12,498 nt of DNA from Actinomycetota bacterium (GTDB lineage: Bacteria > Actinomycetota > UBA4738 > HRBIN12). The DNA lies in NCBI GenBank assembly GCA_004366195.1, contig SIRV01000290.1, forward strand, positions 1-12,498. The letters are read 5' to 3'. Positions 6,428 through 12,498 of the stretch are shown piece by piece (within the stretch, counting starts at the first letter, position 1; every line of letters begins with the position of its first letter). The notes beneath the pieces are model-generated. The model worked only from the letters and a program-made list of their open reading frames with translations. It was not told the origin of the DNA and ran no database searches. A program made the position numbers and the translations under genes.

Positions 6428-7344
6428 CCGACGAGGAGCCGCTCCGAGCCATCGTCGGTCCCACCGCCTCCGGGAAGTCCGAGGCCGCCATCGCCGTGGC
6501 CGAGGCCATCGGCGCCGAGATCGTGAGCGTGGACTCGATGACCGTCTACCGGGGCATGAACATCGGCACGGCGAAACCGACCCCGGTCGAGCGCGCCCGC
6601 GTGCCGCACCACCTGATCGACGTCGTCGAGCCCTCGGAGCCGTTCACGGTCGCGCGCTACCGGGAGCTCGCCGAGGCCGCGGTGCGGCAGATCCGCGAGC
6701 GGGGACGGCGCGTGCTCCTCGTCGGGGGCTCCGGCCTCTACTTCCGGGCGGTGGTGGATCGCCTCGCGTTCCCCGGGACCGAGCCCCGGACGCGGGCGTG
6801 GCTGGAGACCGAGGCCCGGATCCTCGGCGCCGAGCGGCTGCATGCGCGCCTGCGCGAGCTCGACCCGGAGGGCGCGGCGAAGATCGAGCCGGCCAACGTG
6901 CGCCGCACCGTCCGCGCCCTGGAGGTCGCCGCCGTGACCGGCCGGCCCTTCTCGGCCTTCGCCGAGGACTGGGAGCGGTACGAGCCCGGGCGGGTGCGGG
7001 CCGCGGGCATCGAGGTCCCCCGGGAGGTCCTGGCGGCCCGCATCGAGGCCCGCGTGCGGGCCATGCTCGAGCGCGGCCTGCTGGAGGAGGTGGGCGGACT
7101 CGTGGCGCGCGGCTTCGGCCGGTGGCTCACCGCGTCGCAGGCCATCGGGTACGCTGAGTTCGCGCGTCACCTGGCGGGCGAGCTGACGCTCGAGGAGGCG
7201 GTCGCGATCACGGTGCGGCGGACGAAGGAGCTGGCGCGCCGTCAGATGATCTGGTTCCGTCGGGACCCCCGGATCCGCTGGTTCCGGGTCGGACCCGAGG
7301 GCGCCGTCGGCTTGGTGGACGAGCTGGTGGAGTACCTGCGATGA
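6424..7344 (+). CDS. miaA: tRNA dimethylallyltransferase
   Basis: This 306-residue enzyme transfers the dimethylallyl group from DMAPP to A37 of tRNA, making i6A37, the substrate of MiaB. The P-loop GPTASGKS is at residues 12-19. The conserved SVDSMTVYRGMNIGTAKP block follows (35-52), with Asp37 the likely catalytic base. GGSGLYFRA (101-109), the SQAIGY segment (238-243) and the C-terminal RRTKELARRQMIWFRRD (265-281) are all family signatures. The ATG overlaps the miaB stop as ATGA and has no Shine-Dalgarno, so translation is coupled. The stop overlaps dapF in the same way. The open frame runs far upstream through miaB, but that is an artefact of high GC. Confidence 0.97.
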   Translation: MTDEEPLRAIVGPTASGKSEAAIAVAEAIGAEIVSVDSMTVYRGMNIGTAKPTPVERARVPHHLIDVVEPSEPFTVARYRELAEAAVRQIRERGRRVLLVGGSGLYFRAVVDRLAFPGTEPRTRAWLETEARILGAERLHARLRELDPEGAAKIEPANVRRTVRALEVAAVTGRPFSAFAEDWERYEPGRVRAAGIEVPREVLAARIEARVRAMLERGLLEEVGGLVARGFGRWLTASQAIGYAEFARHLAGELTLEEAVAITVRRTKELARRQMIWFRRDPRIRWFRVGPEGAVGLVDELVEYLR

Positions 7345-8216
7345 GGGAGCCCCTGCGCTTCGTGAAGTACCACGGGACGGGGAACGACTTCGTCCTCCTC
7401 GAGGATCTGGCGGACGCGCGCCCGCTCACGCCGGAGCTCGTGGCGGCGGTGTGCGACCGCCGGTTCGGGGTCGGCGCCGATGGCGTGATCCGCGTCGCCC
7501 CGGGACGCGAGCCGGGGGAGGACGCCTTCATGGACTACCGCAACGCCGACGGGTCGCTCGCCGAGATGTGCGGGAACGGGATCCGGTGCCTGGGCGCGTT
7601 CCTCCACGACGAGGGCCACGTCCGTGCCCCCGACCTCGCGGTCGGCACCCGGGCGGGGACGAAGCGGCTCCGTCTCGAGGTGCAAGACGGCCGGGTCGTC
7701 TCGGTTACGGTGGGGATGGGCCCGCCGGCGCTCGCGCGGGGAGAGATCCCGATGGCGGGGCCGGCCGCCGAGCCCTTCCTCGCGCAGCCCTTCGAGGTCG
7801 ACGGGCGGACGTTCACGGCCACGGCGGTGTCGATGGGGAACCCCCACCTCGTGCTGCTCCTCGACCACGAGCCGACGGTGGAGGAGGTGCGCGCGCTCGG
7901 CCCGCGGATCGAGCGCGACCCGCGGTTCCCCGAGCGCACGAACGTCGAGCTCGTCCACGCCGCGGAGGGGCGGCTCCTCGCACGGGTATGGGAGCGGGGC
8001 TCGGGCGAGACGATGGCCTGCGGCACGGGGGCGTGCGCCGTCCTGGTCGCGGCGAACGAGGCCGGGCTGGTGCCGCCGAGGGCCGAGGTCCGCTTCCCCG
8101 GGGGGACGGTCGTGGTGGAGCGGACGCAGGAGGAGGTGCTCCTCTCGGGCCCCGCGGAGCGGGTCTTCGAGGGGGTGCTGGACGAGCGCTGGATGGACGC
8201 GAGGGGGTTGGTGTGA
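7341..8216 (+). CDS. dapF: Diaminopimelate epimerase
   Basis: This 291-residue PLP-independent epimerase converts LL-diaminopimelate to meso-diaminopimelate, for peptidoglycan crosslinks and lysine. Both catalytic cysteines are present: C77 in NADGSLAEMCGNGIRC and C227 in GSGETMACGTGAC. The N-terminal KYHGTGNDFV (residues 9-18) is diagnostic. The start ATG overlaps the miaA TGA (ATGA), with GGAG (7329-7332) 8 nt upstream. The stop overlaps the GTG of the following aminotransferase by GTGA. In Actinobacteria dapF usually follows miaA, as here. The adjacent DapL-type gene would supply its substrate directly. Confidence 0.97.
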   Translation: MREPLRFVKYHGTGNDFVLLEDLADARPLTPELVAAVCDRRFGVGADGVIRVAPGREPGEDAFMDYRNADGSLAEMCGNGIRCLGAFLHDEGHVRAPDLAVGTRAGTKRLRLEVQDGRVVSVTVGMGPPALARGEIPMAGPAAEPFLAQPFEVDGRTFTATAVSMGNPHLVLLLDHEPTVEEVRALGPRIERDPRFPERTNVELVHAAEGRLLARVWERGSGETMACGTGACAVLVAANEAGLVPPRAEVRFPGGTVVVERTQEEVLLSGPAERVFEGVLDERWMDARGLV

Positions 8217-9367
8217 GGGTCGCCCGACGGATCGAGTCGCTGCCGCCGTACCTGTTCGCCGAGCTGGACCGCAAGCTCGAGGCCAAGCGGGCCGAGGGCG
8301 TGGACGTGATCTCCCTCGGCGTCGGCGACCCCGACCTGCCGACGCCTGCGCACGTCGTGGAGGCCATGCGCGAGGCGGTGCGCGACCCGGCGACCCACCG
8401 CTACCCGAGCTACGTCGGCAGCCCGGAGTTCCGCCACGCCGTCGCCGCGTTCTACGCCCGCCGGTTCGGGGTCGAGCTCGACCCGGACACCCAGGTGATG
8501 GCGCTGATCGGCTCGAAGGAGGGGATCGGCCACATCGCCTTCGCCTACCTCGACCCGGGCGACGAGGCGCTGGTGCCGGACCCCGGCTACCCGGTGTACG
8601 GGGTCTCGACGCGCCTCGCCGGAGCCACGCCGGTGACCCTGCCGATGTCCGCCGAGCGCGGGTTCCTGCCGGACCTCGGCGCGGCCGCGGTGTCGGAGCG
8701 CACGAAGGTGCTGTGGCTGAACTTCCCGAGCAACCCGACGGCGGCCGTGGCCGACCTCGGGGTGTTCGAGGAGGCGGTGGCGTTCTGCCGGGAGCACGAC
8801 CTGCTCCTGCTGCACGACGCCGCGTACTCCGAGATCACCTTCGACGGGTACGTGGCGCCCTCCGTCCTCCAGGTCCCCGGCGCGACGGAGCTGGCCGTCG
8901 AGTTCGGCTCGGCCTCCAAGCTCTACAACATGACGGGGTGGCGGATCGGCTGGGCCGTCGGCTCGGCGGAGGCGCTCCGCGCCCTCGCCGTGATCAAGAC
9001 GAACCTCGACTCCGGTCAGTTCACCGCGATCCAGCGGGCGGCCATCGCGGCGCTCGAGGGACCGCCCGAGCACCTCGATGGCCTGCGCGAGACGTACCGC
9101 CGGCGCCGGGACCTCGTCGTGGGCACGCTGAACCGGCTCGGCTGGTCGCTGGAGCCGCCGCGGGGCTCGTGCTACGTGTAGGTGCCGGTCCCCGAGGGCG
9201 AGACCTCCGCGGGGTTCGCCGACCGGCTGCTCGATCGGGCCGGGATCTTCGTCGCGCCGGGGAGCGGCTACGGCGAGCGGGGCGAGGGGTACGTGCGGAT
9301 CTCGCTCACGGTGCCCGACGATCGGCTCGCCGAGGCGATGGACCGGCTCGTCGGGCTGCTCGGATGA
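8213..9367 (+). pseudogene. dapL: LL-diaminopimelate aminotransferase (DapL type), interrupted by in-frame TAG
   Basis: This fold-type I PLP aminotransferase most resembles DapL, which makes LL-diaminopimelate from tetrahydrodipicolinate and glutamate in one step. Supporting motifs are LPPYLFAELDRK (10-21), LGVGDPDLPTP (35-45), HRYPSYVGSPEFR (62-74), IGSKEGIGH (99-107), VPDPGYPVY (121-129), HDAAYSEITFDGY (201-213) and the PLP-lysine segment SASKLYNMTGWR with Lys236. After 322 residues a TAG (9179-9181) stops the frame. The same frame then continues for 61 residues (VPVPEGETSAGFA..., ...GYVRISLTVPDD) to TGA 9365-9367. The downstream part holds the conserved Arg that binds the substrate carboxylate, so the truncated product should be inactive. 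With one residue at the TAG the total is 384, normal for the family. The start is GTG 8213, overlapping the dapF stop, with GAGGGGG upstream. Substrate specificity is inferred; another class I/II aminotransferase is possible. Confidence 0.85.
9179..9181 (+). other. In-frame amber codon in the aminotransferase
   Basis: The reading is ...GSCYV-TAG-VPVPEGE.... Relatives normally read YVW followed by a PVPEG-like segment, so a single G-to-A change from TGG explains it. Only one base is wrong, and there is no frameshift or other decay around it. A GTG follows immediately (9182), so reinitiation into the 61-residue tail is conceivable. TAG is used as a true stop by lexA in this window, which argues against general reassignment. 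Confidence 0.9.
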
Positions 9368-9383
9368 TCCCGGGCGAGGCGCG

Positions 9384-10709
9384 ATGAGTCCCGAGCGGGA
9401 GCCGACCACCCTGGAGTCCCCGCTCGCCGCCACCTGGCGCCCCCGGGTGCCGGAGAAGGCGGTGCTCGTCGGCGTGGGGCCGGGCGTCGAGGAGTCCGAC
9501 CTCGACGAGCTGGCGGCCCTCGCCGACTCGGCCGGCGCCGAGGTCGTGGCCCGCGTGGTGCAGAGCCGGCAGGACCCCGACCCCGCGACCTACGTCGGCA
9601 AGGGGAAGCTCGAGGAGATCCACCGCACCCTCCACGAGACGGGGGCCGAGGCGGTGATCCTCGACGCGGAGCTCACCCCCGGGCAGCTCCGGAACCTGGA
9701 GGCCCGCCTCAAGGTCAAGGTCATCGACCGGACGGCCTTGATCCTCGACATCTTCGCCCTGCACGCGCGCAGCCGCGAGGGCAAGGCCCAGGTCGAGCTG
9801 GCGCAGCTGAACTACCTCCTGCCCCGGCTGCGCGGCTGGGGCGAGGCCATGAGCCGCCTCGGGGGCGGGATCGGGACCCGGGGCCCGGGCGAGACCAAGC
9901 TCGAGGTGGACCGCCAGCACATCCGGCGCCGCATCGCGAAGCTCCGGCGCGACCTGCGCGACCTCGCCCGGACCCGAGACCTGAAGCGGGCGCGCCGGGA
10001 GCGCTCGGGCGTCCCCCAGGTCGCGATCGCCGGGTACACGAACGCCGGGAAGTCGACGCTGATGCGGGCCCTCACGCGGGCCGACGTGGTCGTGGCCGAC
10101 CAGCTGTTCGCGACCCTGGACCCGACGACGCGGCGGATCCGTCTGCCGAGCGGGCGTGAGGCCACCGTCTCGGACACGGTGGGGTTCGTGCGCAAGCTGC
10201 CGCACGAGCTCGTCGAGGCGTTCCGCTCCACGCTGGAGGAGGTCGTCAGGGCCGACCTCGTCGTCCACGTCGCCGACGCCGCGAGCCCCGAGCTGGAGGC
10301 GCAGATCGAGGCGGTGCGGACGGTGCTCGCGGAGATCGGAGCCGGGGCGGTCCCCGAGGTCCTCGCGCTCAACAAGATCGACCTCCTCACGCCGGTGCAG
10401 CGGCGGCGCGTGACCGCGAGGCACCCGGAGGCCGTGCCGATCTCGGCGGCCACGGGGGCGGGGCTGGACGAGCTCCTGGAGAGGGTGGCCGAGCGTCTCC
10501 CGCGCTACCCGGTCCGCGTGGAGGTCCTCATCCCGCACGAGCGTGGTGACCTCCTGGCGCTCCTGCACCGGGAGGCCGAGGTGCTCTCGGAGTACGCCCT
10601 CCCGGAGGGGATCCTCGTGCGGGCGCGCGTGGGTGAGCGCGTGCACGCGCGCGTCGCCCGCTACGCGTCGCCGCTCGGGGAGGAGCGGCGGGATGCGCTC
10701 AGCCGGTGA
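9384..10709 (+). CDS. hflX: GTPase HflX
   Basis: This 441-residue GTPase binds the 50S subunit and, in studied bacteria, splits stalled or hibernating ribosomes. The N-terminal HflX domain has TYVGKGKLEE (69-78) and the linker LNYLLPRLRGWG with GGGIGTRGPGETKLE (160-174). The G domain carries G1 GYTNAGKST (217-225), the FATLDPTTR switch (242-250), G3 DTVGF (264-268), G4 NKID (330-333) and G5 SAATG (354-358). A C-terminal domain follows. ATG 9384 lies 16 nt after the aminotransferase stop with only a weak GAGG 4 nt upstream; no better start is in frame. It ends the plus-strand operon. Its last 11 bp overlap the end of the convergent SIS-domain gene. Confidence 0.97.
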   Translation: MSPEREPTTLESPLAATWRPRVPEKAVLVGVGPGVEESDLDELAALADSAGAEVVARVVQSRQDPDPATYVGKGKLEEIHRTLHETGAEAVILDAELTPGQLRNLEARLKVKVIDRTALILDIFALHARSREGKAQVELAQLNYLLPRLRGWGEAMSRLGGGIGTRGPGETKLEVDRQHIRRRIAKLRRDLRDLARTRDLKRARRERSGVPQVAIAGYTNAGKSTLMRALTRADVVVADQLFATLDPTTRRIRLPSGREATVSDTVGFVRKLPHELVEAFRSTLEEVVRADLVVHVADAASPELEAQIEAVRTVLAEIGAGAVPEVLALNKIDLLTPVQRRRVTARHPEAVPISAATGAGLDELLERVAERLPRYPVRVEVLIPHERGDLLALLHREAEVLSEYALPEGILVRARVGERVHARVARYASPLGEERRDALSR

Positions 10710-11700
10710 GGAACCCCGGCGGCATCCCGATCGCCCAGAGGTGCTCGTCCGCCCACGGCCCCTCGATCGCGACGTCGGGGTTGGTGCCCCGCTCGCGCGA
10801 GAAACGCAGGGCGAGGAGCTGCAGCCGCACCGTGAGCGGGATCTGAGCGAGCGCCGGCGGCAGGTCGGCGGGCTCTCGCACCCGGGTGGTGGGGATCCCA
10901 GCGAGCTCGCCGGCGCGGGCCACGGCCTCGACGAGGCCGTCGGTGTCGGGAGGGAGGAGCGCGACGAGGTGGTCGCGCCCGTCGAGGGGCACCGCCGAGC
11001 CGTGCAGCAGGTGCTCGACGTCGTACCCCTCCGCGAGGACCCGCGCCGCCTCCCGGACCTTCAGCGCCCCTTCCCGCGCGGTGACCGCGGCCGGTCCCTC
11101 GCCGAAGAGCACGAGCGCCCGTCCCGGCTGCGGGATGCGCTCGGTGCCGGGGTCGGCGATGGCGGCCTCCACCGCCCCGGGGATCCTGGCGAGGACCTCC
11201 GGCGCGTAGGGCTCGGCCCCCAGAGCGTGGGCGAGACGCGCGAGCTGGACCAGGGCGGTCGTGTAGCTCACGGTGTAGGTGTGGGAGCGCTCGCGCTCGA
11301 CCGTCTCCACGGTGTCGGGCAGCCCGCCGCCGCGGCGGGTCACGGCGACGACGCGGAGGCCGGCGTCCATGGCCATGGTGAAGGCCGCGGCCGCGTAGGC
11401 GGTCTCCTGCCCGGCGTTGTGGCTGATGAGCAGGAGCGCGTCGGCGGGATCCACGGGCGGGGCCCAGTTCACGAAGCGCATCGAGGGGACGGCGGTCGCC
11501 GCTCGCCCCGCGTCGTGGAGCATCATGGCGGCGAGCTCCGCCGCGTGGAGGCTGGTGCCGGTCCCCACGACCCAGATGCGCCGCGCCTGGCGCAGGCGCT
11601 CCACGATGCCGTGGGGGATGGGGGTCTCGAGCACGCGCGACAGCTCGGCGGGCTGGGCGCGGATGGCGCGCTCGAGCTCCGTGGTTGGCGGACCCGACAT
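10699..11700 (-). CDS. SIS-domain protein, GlmS-isomerase/FrlB-like, no glutaminase domain
   Basis: This 333-residue protein has two SIS (sugar isomerase) domains. The first has VVGTGTSLHAAELAAMM (44-60) and the second LFGEGPAAVTAREGALKVREAARVLAEG (about 198-225), matching the EGALKLKE...AE pattern of the GlmS isomerase half. The C-terminal RGTNPDVAIEGP (304-315) resembles the NPD tail of GlmS and FrlB relatives. There is no N-terminal glutaminase domain, so it is not a full GlmS. The first-domain loop that normally reads SxSGxT is SHNAGQET (93-100), an altered phosphosugar-binding loop. It probably binds or isomerises an amino-sugar or glycated phosphate; the substrate is unknown. ATG 11700 is chosen by GGAGGG (11706-11711) 5 nt upstream. 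It follows lexA by 34 nt on the same strand, so it is likely co-transcribed and LexA-controlled. Confidence 0.85.
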   Translation of the reverse strand: MSGPPTTELERAIRAQPAELSRVLETPIPHGIVERLRQARRIWVVGTGTSLHAAELAAMMLHDAGRAATAVPSMRFVNWAPPVDPADALLLISHNAGQETAYAAAAFTMAMDAGLRVVAVTRRGGGLPDTVETVERERSHTYTVSYTTALVQLARLAHALGAEPYAPEVLARIPGAVEAAIADPGTERIPQPGRALVLFGEGPAAVTAREGALKVREAARVLAEGYDVEHLLHGSAVPLDGRDHLVALLPPDTDGLVEAVARAGELAGIPTTRVREPADLPPALAQIPLTVRLQLLALRFSRERGTNPDVAIEGPWADEHLWAIGMPPGFLTG

Positions 11701-11734
11701 CTGCACCCTCCGGAGGCTCGGTATCGCGAGGAGC

Positions 11735-12355
11735 CTAGACCTTCCGGAGGACCGCCACCACCCGTCCGAGGATCCTGCCCTCGGGGTCCATCTCGAATGG
11801 CTCCATGGCCGGGTTCTCCGGCACGAGCCACACCCTCCCATCCCGCCGACGCAGGCGCTTCACGGTGGCCTCCGGCTCGGCGGGGCCGGGGAGCAGGACG
11901 GCGACGATGTCGCCGTCGTCGGCGTCCTCCTGCGCGCGCACGACGACGATGTCGCCGTCGAGGATGCCGGCGCCGACCATGGAGTCGCCCCGGACCCGGA
12001 GCGCGAAGTGGTCGGCCTCGCCTGCGAACCCTGTGGGGATCGTCAGGTACTCCTCGATCTCCTGGTCGGCCAGGGTCGGAGCGCCGGCCGCGACCTTGCC
12101 GAGGAGCGGCACGACGGCCCCCTGGGGGCGCGGCGCCTCGAGCACCATGGCGCGGGGCTTGGTGGGGTCCTTGCGGAGCAGCCCGCGGCGCTGGAGGTTC
12201 GCGAGCTGGGCGTGGACGCTGGAGGACGAGGTAAGGCCCACGGCCTCGCCGATCTCGCGGACGGTGGGCGGGTAGCCGCGCTCCCGGATCGTCCGCTCGA
12301 TGAACTCCACGATCCGCCGCTGCCTGGGCGTGAGCCCCCGGGTGTCGATCGCCAT
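11735..12355 (-). CDS. lexA: LexA repressor
   Basis: This 206-residue SOS repressor has an N-terminal winged helix (LTPRQRRIVEFIE and a recognition region TVREIGEAVGLTSSSSVHAQL, about 31-51). The C-terminal S24 autoprotease carries the cleavage pair Ala90-Gly91 (KVAAGAP), nucleophile Ser125 (GDSM) and Lys166 (ATVKRL), so it should be self-cleaving when RecA is active. Length is short but normal for LexA without the N-terminal extension of some mycobacterial forms. ATG 12355 is chosen from GGAGGAGG (12363-12370) 7 nt upstream. Upstream in-frame codons to 12394 overlap the promoter and are unlikely. The stop is TAG, the only one ending an intact gene here. It is autoregulated through a box over its own -35. 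Confidence 0.98.
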   Translation of the reverse strand: MAIDTRGLTPRQRRIVEFIERTIRERGYPPTVREIGEAVGLTSSSSVHAQLANLQRRGLLRKDPTKPRAMVLEAPRPQGAVVPLLGKVAAGAPTLADQEIEEYLTIPTGFAGEADHFALRVRGDSMVGAGILDGDIVVVRAQEDADDGDIVAVLLPGPAEPEATVKRLRRRDGRVWLVPENPAMEPFEMDPEGRILGRVVAVLRKV

Positions 12356-12384
12356 GTCGGTGCCTCCTCCTAGCCTCGAGCGGG

Positions 12385-12413
12385 ACGCTACCACGCTGGG
12401 CGAAGGAGGGCAA
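12385..12413 (-). promoter_or_regulatory. lexA promoter
   Basis: On the minus strand, TTGCCC (12413-12408) and TAGCGT (12390-12385) are spaced 17 bp apart. The -10 fits TANNNT. The start site would be near 12378, leaving a leader of about 22 nt that holds the strong ribosome-binding site. A LexA box overlaps the -35, consistent with autorepression. Confidence 0.65.
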
Positions 12414-12424
12414 ACATATGTTCG
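12411..12424. promoter_or_regulatory. LexA operator at lexA (one mismatch)
   Basis: CAAACATATGTTCG matches CGAAC-N4-GTTCG except for one base in the left arm. It overlaps the lexA -35. The mismatch suggests weaker binding than the recA box, as is usual for a self-regulating repressor. Confidence 0.75.
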
Positions 12425-12427
12425 GGC

Positions 12428-12455
12428 TTGACTTCGAACGGACGTTCGGTATCAT
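12428..12455 (+). promoter_or_regulatory. Divergent SOS promoter
   Basis: TTGACT (12428-12433) and TATCAT (12450-12455) are separated by exactly 16 bp, and those 16 bp are a LexA box. The start site would fall on or beside ATG 12462, implying a leaderless mRNA. The design closely mirrors the recA promoter. Confidence 0.7.
12434..12449. promoter_or_regulatory. LexA operator in the divergent promoter spacer
   Basis: TCGAACGGACGTTCGG contains a perfect CGAAC-N4-GTTCG core and fills the whole -35/-10 spacer of the divergent promoter. Confidence 0.9.
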
Positions 12456-12461
12456 GCGGCC

Positions 12462-12498
12462 ATGACCCGAACGCGCGTTCGACCCACCCGTCGTGGGC
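12462..12498 (+). CDS. Start of an SOS-controlled divergent gene (3' end outside window)
   Basis: Only 12 codons are visible, beginning MTRTRVRPTRRG, a basic N-terminus. ATG 12462 lies 6 nt after the -10 TATCAT, so the mRNA would be leaderless; no Shine-Dalgarno exists. Position suggests a candidate. In Actinobacteria and Bacillus the gene divergent from lexA is often a LysM-domain SOS division inhibitor or wall hydrolase (YneA, DivS or Rv2719c type). That identity is inferred from context alone, since the sequence shown is too short to confirm any family. Confidence 0.45.
   Translation, partial: MTRTRVRPTRRG
12467..12482. promoter_or_regulatory. Third LexA operator, inside the first codons of the divergent gene
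   Basis: CCGAACGCGCGTTCGA has a perfect CGAAC-N4-GTTCG core. It lies about 18 bp downstream of the second box and covers codons 2-7 of the divergent gene. A second operator just past the start site would tighten repression. The same bases also encode RTRVR, so the match is constrained by coding if the start is correct. Confidence 0.8.

Noticed and set aside
9182..9367. The 61-residue frame after the amber codon as an independent small gene
   Set aside because: It has no ribosome-binding site of its own and reads exactly as the C-terminal end of the preceding aminotransferase in the same frame.
1..12498. Mobile elements, CRISPR arrays, tRNA or rRNA genes, phage genes
   Set aside because: No transposase or integrase motifs, no spaced direct repeats, no tRNA-like cloverleaf or CCA ends, and composition is even across the window. 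This is a core chromosomal region.

Overview
This 12.5 kb window has very high GC, heavy G/C use at third codon positions, GTG and TTG starts, and mostly TGA stops. Gene order points to an actinobacterium (Actinomycetota). The run recA-recX ... miaB-miaA-dapF ... hflX ... lexA is the conserved actinobacterial block. The LexA boxes are of the CGAAC-N4-GTTCG type used by Actinobacteria and Firmicutes, and all five promoters I can propose have a TANNNT -10. RNase Y next to recA and a DapL-type aminotransferase are unusual for model Actinomycetes such as Streptomyces or Mycobacterium. I therefore infer a deep-branching lineage, such as Acidimicrobiia, Thermoleophilia or Nitriliruptoria relatives, but cannot name one.

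Layout. (1) 1-1269, plus strand: the 3' part of cinA, then thpR overlapping it by one base. (2) 1266-3054: an SOS-type promoter whose -35 overlaps the thpR stop, a structured leader of about 140 nt, then recA and recX. (3) 3048-3525: a small minus-strand FmdB-type zinc-ribbon gene convergent with recX, then a divergent promoter region. (4) 3526-10709, plus strand: rny, miaB, miaA, dapF, a DapL-type aminotransferase and hflX. These are nearly all spaced 0-16 nt apart or overlap by 4 nt, so they look like one operon. (5) 10699-12355, minus strand: lexA followed by a SIS-domain sugar-phosphate-binding protein. The latter overlaps hflX tail to tail by 11 bp. (6) 12356-12498: the lexA upstream region, with three LexA boxes and the first 12 codons of a divergent, apparently leaderless SOS gene.

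How they work together. RecA senses damage and triggers self-cleavage of LexA. LexA represses recA, itself and the divergent gene through the boxes seen here, and RecX tunes RecA filaments. The plus-strand operon combines mRNA decay (RNase Y), tRNA A37 modification (MiaA then MiaB), the last two steps of a DAP/lysine route (DapL-type transamination, then DapF epimerisation) and ribosome rescue (HflX).

The most notable anomaly is an in-frame TAG at 9179-9181 in the aminotransferase, at a position where the family normally has Trp. The reading frame and family similarity resume immediately after it. I did not find a wholly new system. The best leads are that amber codon, the three-box SOS region with its leaderless gene, the recA leader, and the unusual SIS protein in the lexA operon.
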